Shown one piece after another: positions 1 to 8,772 of a stretch of 64,000 nt of DNA; the first letter of the stretch is position 1; each line of letters begins with the position of its first letter. The DNA comes from an uncultured Lachnospiraceae bacterium (lineage in GTDB: Bacteria > Bacillota > Clostridia > Lachnospirales > Lachnospiraceae). The stretch spans positions 250,116-314,115 of the forward strand of contig CAJULG010000001.1 in NCBI GenBank assembly GCA_910587045.1, given 5' to 3'. A program made the translations under genes and the position numbers. The notes under the pieces were generated by a model. That model saw only the letters and a program-made list of their open reading frames with translations. It ran no database searches and was not told the origin of the DNA.

Positions 1-287
1 TTCATTTCATCAATATTATTCTGCATTCTGTCAATCCTGTCTTCCAGAATACTTCTGGTACGCCCAAGCTCGTCCAATATCATATTTTCTGTATTTTTTA
101 ACTTTTCATCGAACTTCTGATCCATATCCGATATCCTCTGATCCATATCCGATATCCTCTGATCCATATCCGATATCTTCTGATCCATATCCGATATCTT
201 CTGATCCATATCCGATATTTTCCGATCTATTCCTGATATCTTCTGATCCATCATATCAGATATTGCTGACAACAATTCCATATCCAT
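1..287 (-). CDS. Heptad-repeat coiled-coil protein, 3' end outside window
   Basis: The open frame runs from an ATG at 287 to the window edge (95 codons, no stop). A strong Shine-Dalgarno (GGGAGGTG, 296-303) lies 8 nt upstream. Residues about 12-56 are near-identical 7-residue units (M-D-Q-K/R-I-S-D) encoded by 21-bp DNA repeats; the rest (K-L-K-N-T-E-N-M..., D-R-M-Q-N-N-I-D-E-M) also has heptad spacing, so the visible part should form one long coiled coil. No signal peptide or enzyme motif is visible. Function is unknown; short proteins of this type are often annotated only as hypothetical or t-SNARE-like. Confidence that it is a gene is good, confidence in any role is nil. Confidence 0.7.
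   Translation of the reverse strand, partial: MDMELLSAISDMMDQKISGIDRKISDMDQKISDMDQKISDMDQRISDMDQRISDMDQKFDEKLKNTENMILDELGRTRSILEDRIDRMQNNIDEM
119..244 (-). repeat. Six tandem 21-bp in-frame repeats
   Basis: Units start at 119, 140, 161, 182, 203 and 224. The first four differ at a single position (C/T), the fifth and sixth are diverged. Each unit encodes one coiled-coil heptad, so copy-number change would lengthen or shorten the protein by 7 residues without a frameshift. Confidence 0.9.
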
Positions 288-310
288 CCTTCGTTCACCT
301 CCCTTCATAA

Positions 311-338
311 ATTATAACAAATGAAACAGCTTTTTCAA
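311..338 (-). promoter_or_regulatory. Candidate sigma-A promoter for the coiled-coil gene
   Basis: On the minus strand TTGAAA (338-333) and TATAAT (316-311) are separated by 16 bp. Transcription would start near 304, leaving a very short leader before the ribosome binding site at 296-303. Confidence 0.5.
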
Positions 339-449
339 CCTGCATTTACCATTTCCGTTTTCAAAAAACCAGACAGATAATATTCATTTGCTTATAAAAA
401 ATAATATCACAATTTTATTTCATATACAATAGTAAAATTTAAAAATACA

Positions 450-488
450 TTAACTCTGAAATGCCTTATTTCTGCATTCCAGAGTTAA
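450..488 (-). terminator. Rho-independent terminator after spoIVA
   Basis: The 15-bp stem 450-464/474-488 has one mismatch (459/479) and a 9-nt loop. In the minus-strand transcript it begins 12 nt after the spoIVA stop and is followed by a T-rich tract (TGTATTTTTAAATTTT). It ends the leftward transcript before the coiled-coil gene. Confidence 0.85.
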
Positions 489-500
489 CGATTCAAATAT

Positions 501-1976
501 TTAAATAATGATACATACCATTCCGCCATTTCCGTCATTTACAATCTTCTCCATGGTATCCTGCAGCTTTGCCTGACTTTCATCCGTAATCTTTCCGGTC
601 TTTGTCCGTATTCCATCCTCTACCAGCTGTTCAATGGTCTTGCCAAAGATATTAACACTCCAGATATCCTCCTGTCCTTCTGTTCCGATATACTGCACCA
701 GATCCTTTGCCTGCTCCTCGGCACCTACGATCGGAGCGATCTCTGTAGTAATATTTGCCTTGATCATATGAATGGACGGAGCTTCTGCCTTAATCTTTAC
801 ACCATATTTGTTTCCATGCTTGATGACCTCGGGCTGTTCGATCCGGATATCCTTCTGGCTTGGTGTAACACATCCGTAGCCTTTGAATTTCACAGATTCC
901 ATTGCTTCAGCGACCTGCTCATACTCCCGTCGCTTTTCTGCCAGTTCCTTCAATACCTTCATAAACTGATATTCGTTATCCAGACGAACCCCCAGCATAT
1001 CACTTAACATTTGATAATAAAATGCATCATCAACATAAATCATCAGATTGATCCTGCCACTGTCTAAAGCAATGCTGTCTAATTTAATCCGCTCTATGTA
1101 ATCGCTCTCCGGAAACTGCATATTGTAAATGTCCCGGACAACCTGGATCTGATCCAGAATACCTCTTGCCATGGATACCAGTTCCTGCTTTACCTCAGAT
1201 TCCAGATTCAATGCCTCTGCCCACTTTGGAATATGGAAATCGATCTCTGCAACCGGGAATTCCAGTAAAACCGCCTGCAGTATTTCCGAAATATCCTCCT
1301 TGCGAAGCTGATCCGCGTTGATCGGAAGTATGCGTACTCCGTACTGCTCCTCCATTTGCTTTGCCAGTTCCATCGTTTCGTTTGCATATGGTTTTACGCT
1401 GTTCAACAGGATAATAAATGGTTTCCCGAGTCCTCGTATCTCCTGTATTGTTCTCTGTTCCGCCTCTAAATAAGCCTCCCGTCCCAGCTCGCCAAAGCTT
1501 CCATCTGTAGTCACTACCATACCGATCGTTGAGTGGTCATGAATGACTTTACGGGTTCCGATCTCTGCCGCCTTCGTAAACGGTATCTCGTAATCAAACC
1601 AGGGAGTCTTTACCATTCGTTCCTCTCCGTTTTCTTCATGACCCACAGCACCTGGTATCATAAAGCCGACACAGTCTATCATACGGACCTTCATCTCAAC
1701 GTTATCATTTACCCGGATATTTACTGCCTCCTGTGGAATGAATTTCGGTTCCGTGGTCGTTACTGTCTTTCCGGCGGAACTCATTGGCAGTTCATCCCTT
1801 GCCCGTACTTTCACAGGCTCCTCTTCAATATTCGGCAGCACCATAAGATTCATAAACCGTTTAATGAACGTTGATTTACCGGTTCGAACCGGCCCTACAA
1901 TACCAATGTAGACCTCACCGTTGGTCCTGGCTCGCATATCAGCATATAAATCATATGTACCCATATTATTGTCCAT
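501..1976 (-). CDS. spoIVA: Stage IV sporulation protein A, SpoIVA
   Basis: SpoIVA is the morphogenetic ATPase that polymerises on the forespore outer membrane as the base layer of the spore coat; SpoVM recruits it. The length, 491 aa, matches the family (about 492 aa). Residues 28-36 are the Walker A G-P-V-R-T-G-K-S-T, D101 in M-I-D-C-V-G-F is the Walker B-like position, and the conserved T-T-E-P-K-F-I-P segment lies at 74-81. The C-terminus ends in the hydrophobic G-G-M-V-C-I-I-I typical of the family. A GGAGG site precedes the ATG at 1976. It is last in the leftward gene run but is separated from the polysaccharide genes by 133 bp with a possible sigma-E promoter, and it has its own terminator. 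In the family, expression is mother-cell specific. Confidence 0.97.
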   Translation of the reverse strand: MDNNMGTYDLYADMRARTNGEVYIGIVGPVRTGKSTFIKRFMNLMVLPNIEEEPVKVRARDELPMSSAGKTVTTTEPKFIPQEAVNIRVNDNVEMKVRMIDCVGFMIPGAVGHEENGEERMVKTPWFDYEIPFTKAAEIGTRKVIHDHSTIGMVVTTDGSFGELGREAYLEAEQRTIQEIRGLGKPFIILLNSVKPYANETMELAKQMEEQYGVRILPINADQLRKEDISEILQAVLLEFPVAEIDFHIPKWAEALNLESEVKQELVSMARGILDQIQVVRDIYNMQFPESDYIERIKLDSIALDSGRINLMIYVDDAFYYQMLSDMLGVRLDNEYQFMKVLKELAEKRREYEQVAEAMESVKFKGYGCVTPSQKDIRIEQPEVIKHGNKYGVKIKAEAPSIHMIKANITTEIAPIVGAEEQAKDLVQYIGTEGQEDIWSVNIFGKTIEQLVEDGIRTKTGKITDESQAKLQDTMEKIVNDGNGGMVCIII

Positions 1977-2017
1977 AAAAAACCTCCCGCATCACTGTTT
2001 CATTTTTCATGTACGAC

Positions 2018-2046
2018 TATACATGATATATTGATACAGTATATGC
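2018..2046 (-). promoter_or_regulatory. Possible sigma-E promoter of spoIVA
   Basis: On the minus strand GCATATA (2046-2040) and CATGTATA (2025-2018) are 14 bp apart, a partial match to the sigma-E consensus (GCATATT, 13-15 bp, CATACAAT). spoIVA belongs to the sigma-E regulon in Bacillus and Clostridia. The match is imperfect, so this is tentative. Confidence 0.35.
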
Positions 2047-2109
2047 AGGAGGCTTTCGGATTCATACCGGAAATCATTCAATGAATATTCGGTTGTTTCT
2101 ACTTTATTT

Positions 2110-4062
2110 TCAATATAACTTCCACGGACGTCGTTTTGACATATTGGGATTGTAATAAGGATCTCCCTGCTCCAGCACGGTTTTCCATTTCTGCTTCATG
2201 AATGCCACCTCACTCTGAAAGCGTTCCCGTTTCTCAGAATTATTCTCATATCCCCTGCTGATCGACTCATAGTGAAACAGCTCCGCATAAGGGGTGCAGA
2301 TATTCAGCAGTCCCAGTTCCCGAAGCTTCAGACAGAAATCCACATCATTATAGGCAACGGTCAGCTTCTCTTCAAAACCGCCAACCGCATCATACAGCGA
2401 ATGCTTTACCATCAGGCAGGCAGCGGTTACCGCACTGACATCCTGTGCAAAATACAGTCTTCCCATATAACCGACCGAATTAAACGGTTCGCCAAGATGA
2501 CTGTGCACTGCAATGCCATCCTCGCCAATCCCGATGATCACACCCATATGCTGAATACTGCGGTTGCCAAAATAAAGCTTTGCCCCCACGGCACCTACAT
2601 CTTCGCGCTGGGCATACATCAGCATCTCCTCTATCCAGGATTCGGATATGATCTCCACATCGTTATTTAATAGTAACAGATATTCTCCACCTGCAAAGCC
2701 TGCCCCGTAATTATTGATCGCAGAATAATTAAACGGCTTATCCCAGGTTACCACACGGACACAGGGAAGCGTCTCGATCAGCTTATAAAACGCAAAGGTC
2801 TCCTCCTCCGTAGAATTATTCTCCACAATGATGATCTCATAATTCTCATAGGTGGATTTTTTCAGGATGGAATCCACTGCCCGGATCAGATAGCTGACAT
2901 GATCCTTATTCGGTATGATAATAGAGATCAGCGGCTTCTCCTTTAACACATATCGGAAGCGGTATATCGTAGGAAAGGCCGGAGAACTCTCTACCTCAAC
3001 CTCCAGACCGTCCCGGGTGATGCTGTTCTTCACCGCATTCATGCCTGCCTGAATGGCGTAGGTCTTGGAATTGATGTCTGCGGCCACGGAATTCGGATGG
3101 GAACGCCAGAAATAGAGCAGCTTCGGAATATGGCAGATCTTATCTGCGACTGCGGTCAGACGCAGGATCAGATCATGATCCTGGCTCCCGTCATAATCAC
3201 TGTCAAACATCCCCGTCCGGCTAAACAGCTCTCTGGAAAAGGTGGTAAAGTGACAGATATAATTATTGGCCCGAAGATTATCAATGGCAAAATCCGGCTT
3301 AAAATGATAGGTAATGATATCATAGAGATCATCCCCGTTAAAGGTTGCCTCATCCGTATACAGAAAATCGGCGCCCTCTTTACAGATCATCTTCATATTC
3401 TCATATAGTACGCTGGGATGAAGAATATCGTCGTGGTCAAAGAGACAGATATATTCTCCGGTGGACATCTCAATGCATACATTGGTATTCCCCGAAATAC
3501 CAAGATTCTTTTCTAATCTCTGATATACGATCCGAGGTTCCTTATATTCCTTACAGATCTGCTCTACATAGGCATGTTCTGCATCACTTCCGTCCGCCAG
3601 ACACAATTCCCAGTTCTCATAGGTCTGTGCGATCACGGAATCGATCATTTCACGCAGATACTGCTCCGGCGTATTATAAAGCGGCACCAGAATGCTGAAC
3701 TTAATATCCCTGTCAAATCTGACTGCCCGTTCCTGCGCCATTTCTTCCTCATCTGGAAGGATCGCTTTAATATAACGCCTGGAAAACCGCTTCAGCTTCC
3801 GTCTGGAAATCAGCTTATCCTTCACCTTCACCAGTGTCAGGATCACGCCATACCGCCGGATATGGAAGCGAAGCAGCTTCATGACATTGTAAAGCCATCT
3901 GGCAGGCTTCAGCAGCTTCCACCATACCGTTCCCTTCAATGCCCGTATACCGGAACGGTTGTTCTCACTTTCCTCCCGCTTACGAAAGGCTTCAATATCA
4001 GCCGCAGTCATGCTGTGCTTTTCAATAAATTCCTGTAATTCCTGATTATATTCTATCTTCAT
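2110..4062 (-). CDS. Tandem-domain GT2 glycosyltransferase
   Basis: This 650-aa protein carries two GT-A (GT2) domains. The first starts at about 121 (F-S-I-L-V-P-L-Y-N) with the metal-binding D-H-D-D at 209-212; the second starts at about 378 (I-S-I-I-I-P-N-K-D) with N-N-D-V-E. It resembles the large rhamnan/O-antigen transferases that add successive sugars. A basic N-terminal stretch of about 120 residues includes W-W-K-L-L-K-P-A-R-W-L at about 47-57, a membrane-hugging motif also found at the end of the coiled-coil kinase at 32457. It is the last polysaccharide gene of the leftward run and appears to have its own promoter. Donor and acceptor cannot be read from sequence. Confidence 0.85.
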   Translation of the reverse strand: MKIEYNQELQEFIEKHSMTAADIEAFRKREESENNRSGIRALKGTVWWKLLKPARWLYNVMKLLRFHIRRYGVILTLVKVKDKLISRRKLKRFSRRYIKAILPDEEEMAQERAVRFDRDIKFSILVPLYNTPEQYLREMIDSVIAQTYENWELCLADGSDAEHAYVEQICKEYKEPRIVYQRLEKNLGISGNTNVCIEMSTGEYICLFDHDDILHPSVLYENMKMICKEGADFLYTDEATFNGDDLYDIITYHFKPDFAIDNLRANNYICHFTTFSRELFSRTGMFDSDYDGSQDHDLILRLTAVADKICHIPKLLYFWRSHPNSVAADINSKTYAIQAGMNAVKNSITRDGLEVEVESSPAFPTIYRFRYVLKEKPLISIIIPNKDHVSYLIRAVDSILKKSTYENYEIIIVENNSTEEETFAFYKLIETLPCVRVVTWDKPFNYSAINNYGAGFAGGEYLLLLNNDVEIISESWIEEMLMYAQREDVGAVGAKLYFGNRSIQHMGVIIGIGEDGIAVHSHLGEPFNSVGYMGRLYFAQDVSAVTAACLMVKHSLYDAVGGFEEKLTVAYNDVDFCLKLRELGLLNICTPYAELFHYESISRGYENNSEKRERFQSEVAFMKQKWKTVLEQGDPYYNPNMSKRRPWKLY

Positions 4063-4089
4063 GCTTCTTTTCTCCTATCAACTTTTATC

Positions 4090-4118
4090 ATAGTAACAAA
4101 GTCAAATAGGTTTGTCCA
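4090..4118 (-). promoter_or_regulatory. Candidate sigma-A promoter for the tandem GT2 gene
   Basis: On the minus strand TGGACA (4118-4113) and TACTAT (4095-4090) are 17 bp apart, about 28 bp upstream of the glycosyltransferase start. It would let the 2110-4062 gene be transcribed independently of the ATPase/STAS cassette upstream. Confidence 0.45.
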
Positions 4119-4146
4119 TAATTATTTAGACTGAAAAACCAACAGC

Positions 4147-4677
4147 TTAATTCCATTTTGCAATTTGTTTTAAACCTTCATTATACATCATACTTATCAA
4201 TTCTATGCGATATTGTTGTATATTGTGGGAATTATGGTAAACGAACTTCTTTTTTTCAACCGATTCATTAATGAAATTAGAATAGAAATCCAGTATTTCC
4301 TGCAGTTTTTTATTACAATTTCTATGGAGTGTGTTATCAAACAATTTTAATATGTACATTTCATTTTGTACAATCATAAATTGCTTTTTTATATTATCAA
4401 AAACTTCTTTTAATTCCTGTTCTAATGACGGATTCTTATGTGTTCTGCAAATTATTATGTCATTCTCAATATTATCTATGGTCTGATTTAATCGCCTCAT
4501 TAAATCTTCTAATACCACTTTATTGTACCACAGTAAAATTTGCTCAGACTCTGTTTTAAGATCATCATGCTTTTTCATCTGATGTTGCTGTACTACAGAA
4601 ATAATCACTGTAACCATGGAAGCAACAGCGGCTATCGCCGCTGCGATCGCACTTATCGTATTCATATCCTCATTCAC
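4147..4677 (-). CDS. Small membrane-anchored coiled-coil protein, unknown
   Basis: This 176-aa protein has one strongly hydrophobic N-terminal segment (about residues 9-28, Ala/Val/Ile-rich) and then a mostly helical, charged cytoplasmic part. No family was recognised. Its start overlaps the end of the DUF4325 gene by 8 nt, so it is translationally coupled and is the third gene of a cassette with the GHKL ATPase and STAS-like protein. The DNA is visibly more AT-rich than the flanking polysaccharide genes. It may be a membrane effector or anchor for the pair upstream; that is inference only. Confidence 0.7.
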   Translation of the reverse strand: MNEDMNTISAIAAAIAAVASMVTVIISVVQQHQMKKHDDLKTESEQILLWYNKVVLEDLMRRLNQTIDNIENDIIICRTHKNPSLEQELKEVFDNIKKQFMIVQNEMYILKLFDNTLHRNCNKKLQEILDFYSNFINESVEKKKFVYHNSHNIQQYRIELISMMYNEGLKQIAKWN

Positions 4678-5008
4678 TACTCCCCTCCATATTTCTTATT
4701 ACATACTCAATATCGTAATCAATATCCTTATTCAGGCTTTCACTTATTGCCCGCCCCTTTGAATACATAAAAACATATTTCTCCCTGAATTTAGTATTAA
4801 ATTTTCTTATGCTTTCTTCAAATAACCCTCCGAAGAAAGAAGGATTAATTCCCCATGTGTCCGTAGGAACTATCACATTTACGACGCATTCTGCCTGATC
4901 CAGTTCATCCAGCTTCAATTCTCTTCTTGCTCTTACCCCATTATCCCTGTCTGTAAATATCTTTGCCCCATTTCCCCTATACTGGGATAATTTAATCTCA
5001 ACTGCCAT
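4670..5008 (-). CDS. STAS-like DUF4325 protein
   Basis: This 112-aa protein fits the STAS-like DUF4325 family: a short alpha/beta protein with an R-A-R-R-E-L segment, then V-V-N-V-I-V-P-T-D, and the characteristic G-I-N-P-S-F-F-G-G-L-F pattern at about 53-63. STAS domains act as protein-interaction switches, for example as anti-anti-sigma factors controlled by GHKL kinases. A GHKL-fold gene lies directly upstream (3-nt gap) and the membrane coiled-coil gene overlaps its end by 8 nt. The start is supported by AAGGTG 6 nt upstream. The partner and any phosphorylation site are unknown. Confidence 0.75.
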   Translation of the reverse strand: MAVEIKLSQYRGNGAKIFTDRDNGVRARRELKLDELDQAECVVNVIVPTDTWGINPSFFGGLFEESIRKFNTKFREKYVFMYSKGRAISESLNKDIDYDIEYVIRNMEGSSE

Positions 5009-5011
5009 ATG

Positions 5012-6367
5012 CTACACCTTATTTCCTTTCATTTTATTTATATATCTGCTATCCAAATAAAATTTTAGTGATATAACTGTTCCCGGAAAATAATTTTTCA
5101 TAAATATAACATTATCCGAATTCGAGGGCATATAAATATCATTCTCATCATTAAATGCAATTATCTTTCTTTCACCGCTTCCAAATACCGGATCATTACG
5201 AAAGATCATGCTTTTCATTTTATAATATTCATTGAATCTGATCCATGTCCGTCCGGATACAATAGACATTTCAGGCTTTAATCCGTTTTCACTTCCTCCG
5301 ATCAGGCCAAACTTCTCTATCATATTAACAGTACCGGAGCCCCTTGTCGTATAACCTGCAATTTTATTCGTTCTTAAACGGCTTATGCCATCCTGAAGTG
5401 CCAGTACAGTAAATAATGTTTCTTCATTCCAGGAAGAGTCAAAATACTTCCTATGTGCTTTTGTCATTGTATTTAACTTTTGAACAGTCTCTTTACTCGG
5501 TGAATTTTTTAATCCTTCATAAATTGTATCACCAAAATTCAGGAAAACCAACTGCATTTCTCCATAATCTTTTCCCTCGTCAATTTGATAATGTCCCTGT
5601 ATATACCATACTGCCTCTGAACCTCCATGAATTTCACAATTATTCACTACCTCTCCTAATATACTGCTGAACATCGTTAAGCCATCCTCATTCAGTTCAA
5701 AGCTTTGGGTTCTTAGGCATTTATTAAAATACATTGTTAAATCTGTTGCAATTCGACCGGAATCCACTCCTGTGTCATTATGAAGTCCCTTTATTGTTTC
5801 AAATCGCTCTATCTTTCCCTGACAGTAATCGATATTGCTTTCCGCATTTAAGTGATATGGCAGACCGCTTGCAAATAGAATATCTCTTGTAGATTTATCC
5901 ACCGGATATTCTCCCATCATATCTAAAGGCATACCACTTTTATCTCTGTATTCATCCACCGCCAGAATAATTATATCCATAATGGTACTAGCTGATAAAC
6001 CCAAAACTCTGCATAGTCTGTGATCAAAATTTAATTCCTTCGTTCTGTCCTGCATTGCAAGCTTGTATATGTTTTTAAGAACATTAATTGCTATTTCGGG
6101 TGAATCAGACATGGAAAATATCTCTGGAATAACTATATTCTCATGTTCCTTCGCGATATGGAGCATATTGGTCTCTGCAAATTTTTTCTTATTAAGATGC
6201 CTGATAACCTTTTTGTTCTCATTTTCTTTAAAAGGTTCTTTATATGCTCCTGATGCAGAATACAAGGAAGCGTTCCTTTTCTTCTTCAATCTCCTTTTTC
6301 TGCGCAGCCGCTTATTATGTTTTCTTATATTATATAAATAAATCCTTTGTTTTCCTTTTCCCCTCAT
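5012..6367 (-). CDS. GHKL-fold ATPase domain protein
   Basis: This 451-aa protein has a very basic N-terminus (residues 1-35, Arg/Lys-rich), an alpha-helical region to about 225, then a GHKL (histidine-kinase-like) ATPase domain. Its N-box is E-V-V-N-N-C-E-I-H-G (239-248), a G1-like N-F-G-D-T lies at 277-281 and a glycine-rich G2-like R-G-S-G-T-V-N-M-I at 342-350. No phosphoacceptor-histidine helix, membrane segment or sensor domain is visible, so it is not an ordinary two-component kinase. It is the first gene of a three-gene cassette with a STAS-like protein and a membrane coiled-coil protein. Roles such as a regulatory switch or a defence system are inference. Confidence 0.75.
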   Translation of the reverse strand: MRGKGKQRIYLYNIRKHNKRLRRKRRLKKKRNASLYSASGAYKEPFKENENKKVIRHLNKKKFAETNMLHIAKEHENIVIPEIFSMSDSPEIAINVLKNIYKLAMQDRTKELNFDHRLCRVLGLSASTIMDIIILAVDEYRDKSGMPLDMMGEYPVDKSTRDILFASGLPYHLNAESNIDYCQGKIERFETIKGLHNDTGVDSGRIATDLTMYFNKCLRTQSFELNEDGLTMFSSILGEVVNNCEIHGGSEAVWYIQGHYQIDEGKDYGEMQLVFLNFGDTIYEGLKNSPSKETVQKLNTMTKAHRKYFDSSWNEETLFTVLALQDGISRLRTNKIAGYTTRGSGTVNMIEKFGLIGGSENGLKPEMSIVSGRTWIRFNEYYKMKSMIFRNDPVFGSGERKIIAFNDENDIYMPSNSDNVIFMKNYFPGTVISLKFYLDSRYINKMKGNKV

Positions 6368-6463
6368 ACTTACTCTCCCAGATCCTCATCTGACAACTGT
6401 GAATTCCTTTATATATCCATGATCACTGTCATAATCACAAATTCAATTTCCTTCTCATCCCAT

Positions 6464-7606
6464 TTAACTCTTTCTCCAGACCATTTTATTTACTACCCCA
6501 ACATAACTCTGTATGATCTTTACCACCTTTATACTGACATTTTCGTCTACATAATCAGGAACCTCTAATCCGTTATCTCCATTCTTAATCATCTCTACTG
6601 CCGTTTCTACCGCCTGCATCACCTGCCGGGTGGTTATCCCTGCCAGAATGAAGTTTCCCTTATCTAAAGCTTCCGGACGCTCTGTACTGGTCCGGATGCA
6701 GACAGCCGGGATCGGATGACCGATGGAATTGAAAAAGCTTGCTTCCTCCGGCAGGGTCCCACTGTCGCTTATCACTGCAAAAGCATTCATCTGCAAATGA
6801 TTATAATCATGGAATCCCAGTGGTTCATGCGTCCTTACCCGGGGATCCAGCCGGAATTCTCTCTGTACAAGAAATTTTCTGCTCCTTGGATGACAGGAAT
6901 ACAGGATTGGCATATCATACTTTTCGGCGAGAGCATTCACTGCCTGAAACAGATCATTAAAATTCCTCTCTGTATCAATATTTTCTTCCCGATGGGCAGA
7001 TAGCAGCATATACTTACCCTTCTCTAATCCCAGTCGTTCCAGAACATCACTTTTTTCTATCAGTTCCAGATTACTGCGTAATACTTCTGCCATCGGCGAA
7101 CCGGTCACATAGGTTCGTTCCTTTGCGGTTCCTTCATAATTCAGATAACGTCTTGCATGCTCACTATAGCAGAGATTCACATCAGAAATATGATCTACGA
7201 TACGCCGGTTGGTCTCTTCCGGAAGACATTCGTCAAAACAGCGGTTTCCTGCCTCCATATGAAAGATCGGGATGTGAAGCCGCTTGGCGCTGATCGCACT
7301 TAGACAACTGTTCGTATCTCCCAGGATTAACAGAGCATCTGGCTTTATTTCCTCCATCAGCTTATAACTCTCCGCAATAATATTCCCTATCGTTTCACCC
7401 AGATTGCCTCCTACGGCATTCAGATAATAATCCGGCGCCCGAAGACCCAGATCATGAAAAAATACCTGATTCAGATTATAATCATAATTCTGTCCGGTAT
7501 GAACCAGAATCTGGTCAAAATAAATATCACATTTTTTGATCACAGCTGATAATCGGATGATCTCCGGTCTTGTCCCCACAATAGTCATCAGTTTAATTCT
7601 GCTCAT
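6464..7606 (-). CDS. capG: UDP-sugar 2-epimerase (non-hydrolysing), CapG/FnlC-like
   Basis: It belongs to the WecB-type UDP-GlcNAc 2-epimerase fold: T-I-V-G-T-R-P-E at the N-terminus, H-T-G-Q-N-Y, H-M-E-A-G-N-R, the E-E-T-N-R segment and S-D-S-G-T-L-P-E-E near the end. In the CapE/F/G (FnlA/B/C) pathway this enzyme makes UDP-N-acetyl-L-fucosamine from the talosamine precursor, and it is third in that exact gene order here. An ATG at 7606 with AAGGGG 7 nt upstream is preferred over the in-frame ATG at 7624, which has no ribosome binding site; the result is 380 aa with a 14-nt overlap with capF. Because the non-hydrolysing motifs are kept, it should not supply free ManNAc-type sugar to the nonulosonate branch. 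Confidence 0.88.
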   Translation of the reverse strand: MSRIKLMTIVGTRPEIIRLSAVIKKCDIYFDQILVHTGQNYDYNLNQVFFHDLGLRAPDYYLNAVGGNLGETIGNIIAESYKLMEEIKPDALLILGDTNSCLSAISAKRLHIPIFHMEAGNRCFDECLPEETNRRIVDHISDVNLCYSEHARRYLNYEGTAKERTYVTGSPMAEVLRSNLELIEKSDVLERLGLEKGKYMLLSAHREENIDTERNFNDLFQAVNALAEKYDMPILYSCHPRSRKFLVQREFRLDPRVRTHEPLGFHDYNHLQMNAFAVISDSGTLPEEASFFNSIGHPIPAVCIRTSTERPEALDKGNFILAGITTRQVMQAVETAVEMIKNGDNGLEVPDYVDENVSIKVVKIIQSYVGVVNKMVWRKS

Positions 7607-8771
7607 ACTGTTTCCCCTTTTCATTTACTTTTAAGAAGTAGGTATCCGGACGATCCGGATCAAAACATTCACTACACCACATAAATGTTACCAGATCTGT
7701 CTCTCCTTCATTTATGATATTATGGGTATAACCCACCGGAATATCTACCACTTCCATCTTATCTCCATTGACATGATATTCAATGATCTCGTCCGAATCT
7801 ATCCGGCGCAACTGTATACATCCGCTTCCGCTTACAACGACAAACTTTTCATTCTTTGTATGATGCCAGTGTTCCCCTTTGGTAATCCCCGGCCTGGAGA
7901 TATTCACTGAAAACTGTCCTCTGTCTCCAGTCCTTATAATCTCTGTAAAGCTTCCTCGTTCATCTATATTCATTTTAAGTGGATACGAAAATTGATCTAC
8001 GGGCAGATAACTTAAATAAGTAGCATATAACTTTTTTACCAATCCTCCCTCTGCCATATCCGGTATACTGCACGACTGACGGCTGTCTCGAAAGGAATAA
8101 ATCAAATCCACAATCTCTCCCAGGGTAATCGTGTGTACGATCGGAACACAACAGAAATCATTCTCATCCCAGGTCGGACTTCCAAGCAACGTAGCGATCA
8201 GTTCTGCGATCAGGTCATCAATATAAACCAGTCTCATTATAACATCACGATCATTTACCTGAATTGGAAGATCCTTTGCAATATTGTTGCAAAAGGTCGC
8301 AACTGCAGAATTGTAGTTCGGCCGGCACCATTTGCCAAATACATTTGGAAACCGGTAAATATAAACCGCTGCTCCGGTTTCCCTGCTATACTGCTTCAAC
8401 AGATCTTCTCCTGCCCGCTTACTTTTACCATATGCATTATCCAATTCTGCCTGGATAGAGGATGCGATCATGATGGGGCATGTATTTCTGTTTTTCTTCA
8501 ATTCTTCCATCAGGACAGAGGTAAACCCAAAATTCCCCTCCATGAATTCCTCTTCCTTCTCCGGCCGGTTGACCCCGGCTAAATGGTATACAAAATCACA
8601 ATCCTTACAGTATATCTCTAACAGTTCCTGCGAACTATCCACATCATATTCATATATCGTGATATCCTTTGTCAGACCAAAGGATCTGTCCTTTTCCAGC
8701 CGGATATTATTCAGGGTGGCAATCAGATTTTTTCCGATAAATCCTTTTGAACCTGTAATCAAAATCTTCAT
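7593..8771 (-). CDS. capF: CapF/FnlB-type bifunctional reductase with cupin domain
   Basis: This is the second enzyme of UDP-L-FucNAc synthesis: 3-epimerisation and NADPH-dependent 4-keto reduction. The 392-aa protein starts with G-S-K-G-F-I-G (nucleotide binding), has the catalytic Y-G-K-S-K at about 114-118, and carries a C-terminal cupin (about 270-380) with H-W-H-H-T-K-N-E-K-F metal ligands, an arrangement characteristic of CapF. It lies between capE (1-nt gap) and capG (14-nt overlap). Confidence 0.92.
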   Translation of the reverse strand: MKILITGSKGFIGKNLIATLNNIRLEKDRSFGLTKDITIYEYDVDSSQELLEIYCKDCDFVYHLAGVNRPEKEEEFMEGNFGFTSVLMEELKKNRNTCPIMIASSIQAELDNAYGKSKRAGEDLLKQYSRETGAAVYIYRFPNVFGKWCRPNYNSAVATFCNNIAKDLPIQVNDRDVIMRLVYIDDLIAELIATLLGSPTWDENDFCCVPIVHTITLGEIVDLIYSFRDSRQSCSIPDMAEGGLVKKLYATYLSYLPVDQFSYPLKMNIDERGSFTEIIRTGDRGQFSVNISRPGITKGEHWHHTKNEKFVVVSGSGCIQLRRIDSDEIIEYHVNGDKMEVVDIPVGYTHNIINEGETDLVTFMWCSECFDPDRPDTYFLKVNEKGKQYEQN

Positions 8772-8772
8772 A

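Noticed and set aside
119..244. Short regularly spaced repeats resembling a CRISPR array
   Set aside because: The units are contiguous with no spacers, 21 bp long and in frame, encoding coiled-coil heptads.
6368..6463. Possible small gene or strong promoter in the gap between capG and the GHKL ATPase gene
   Set aside because: Only very short frames exist and the best promoter-like match is too weak to call; the gap is otherwise featureless.
6464..7606. Hydrolysing 2-epimerase NeuC/LegG for the nonulosonate pathway
   Set aside because: Motifs and gene order (capE-capF-capG) fit the non-hydrolysing FucNAc enzyme.
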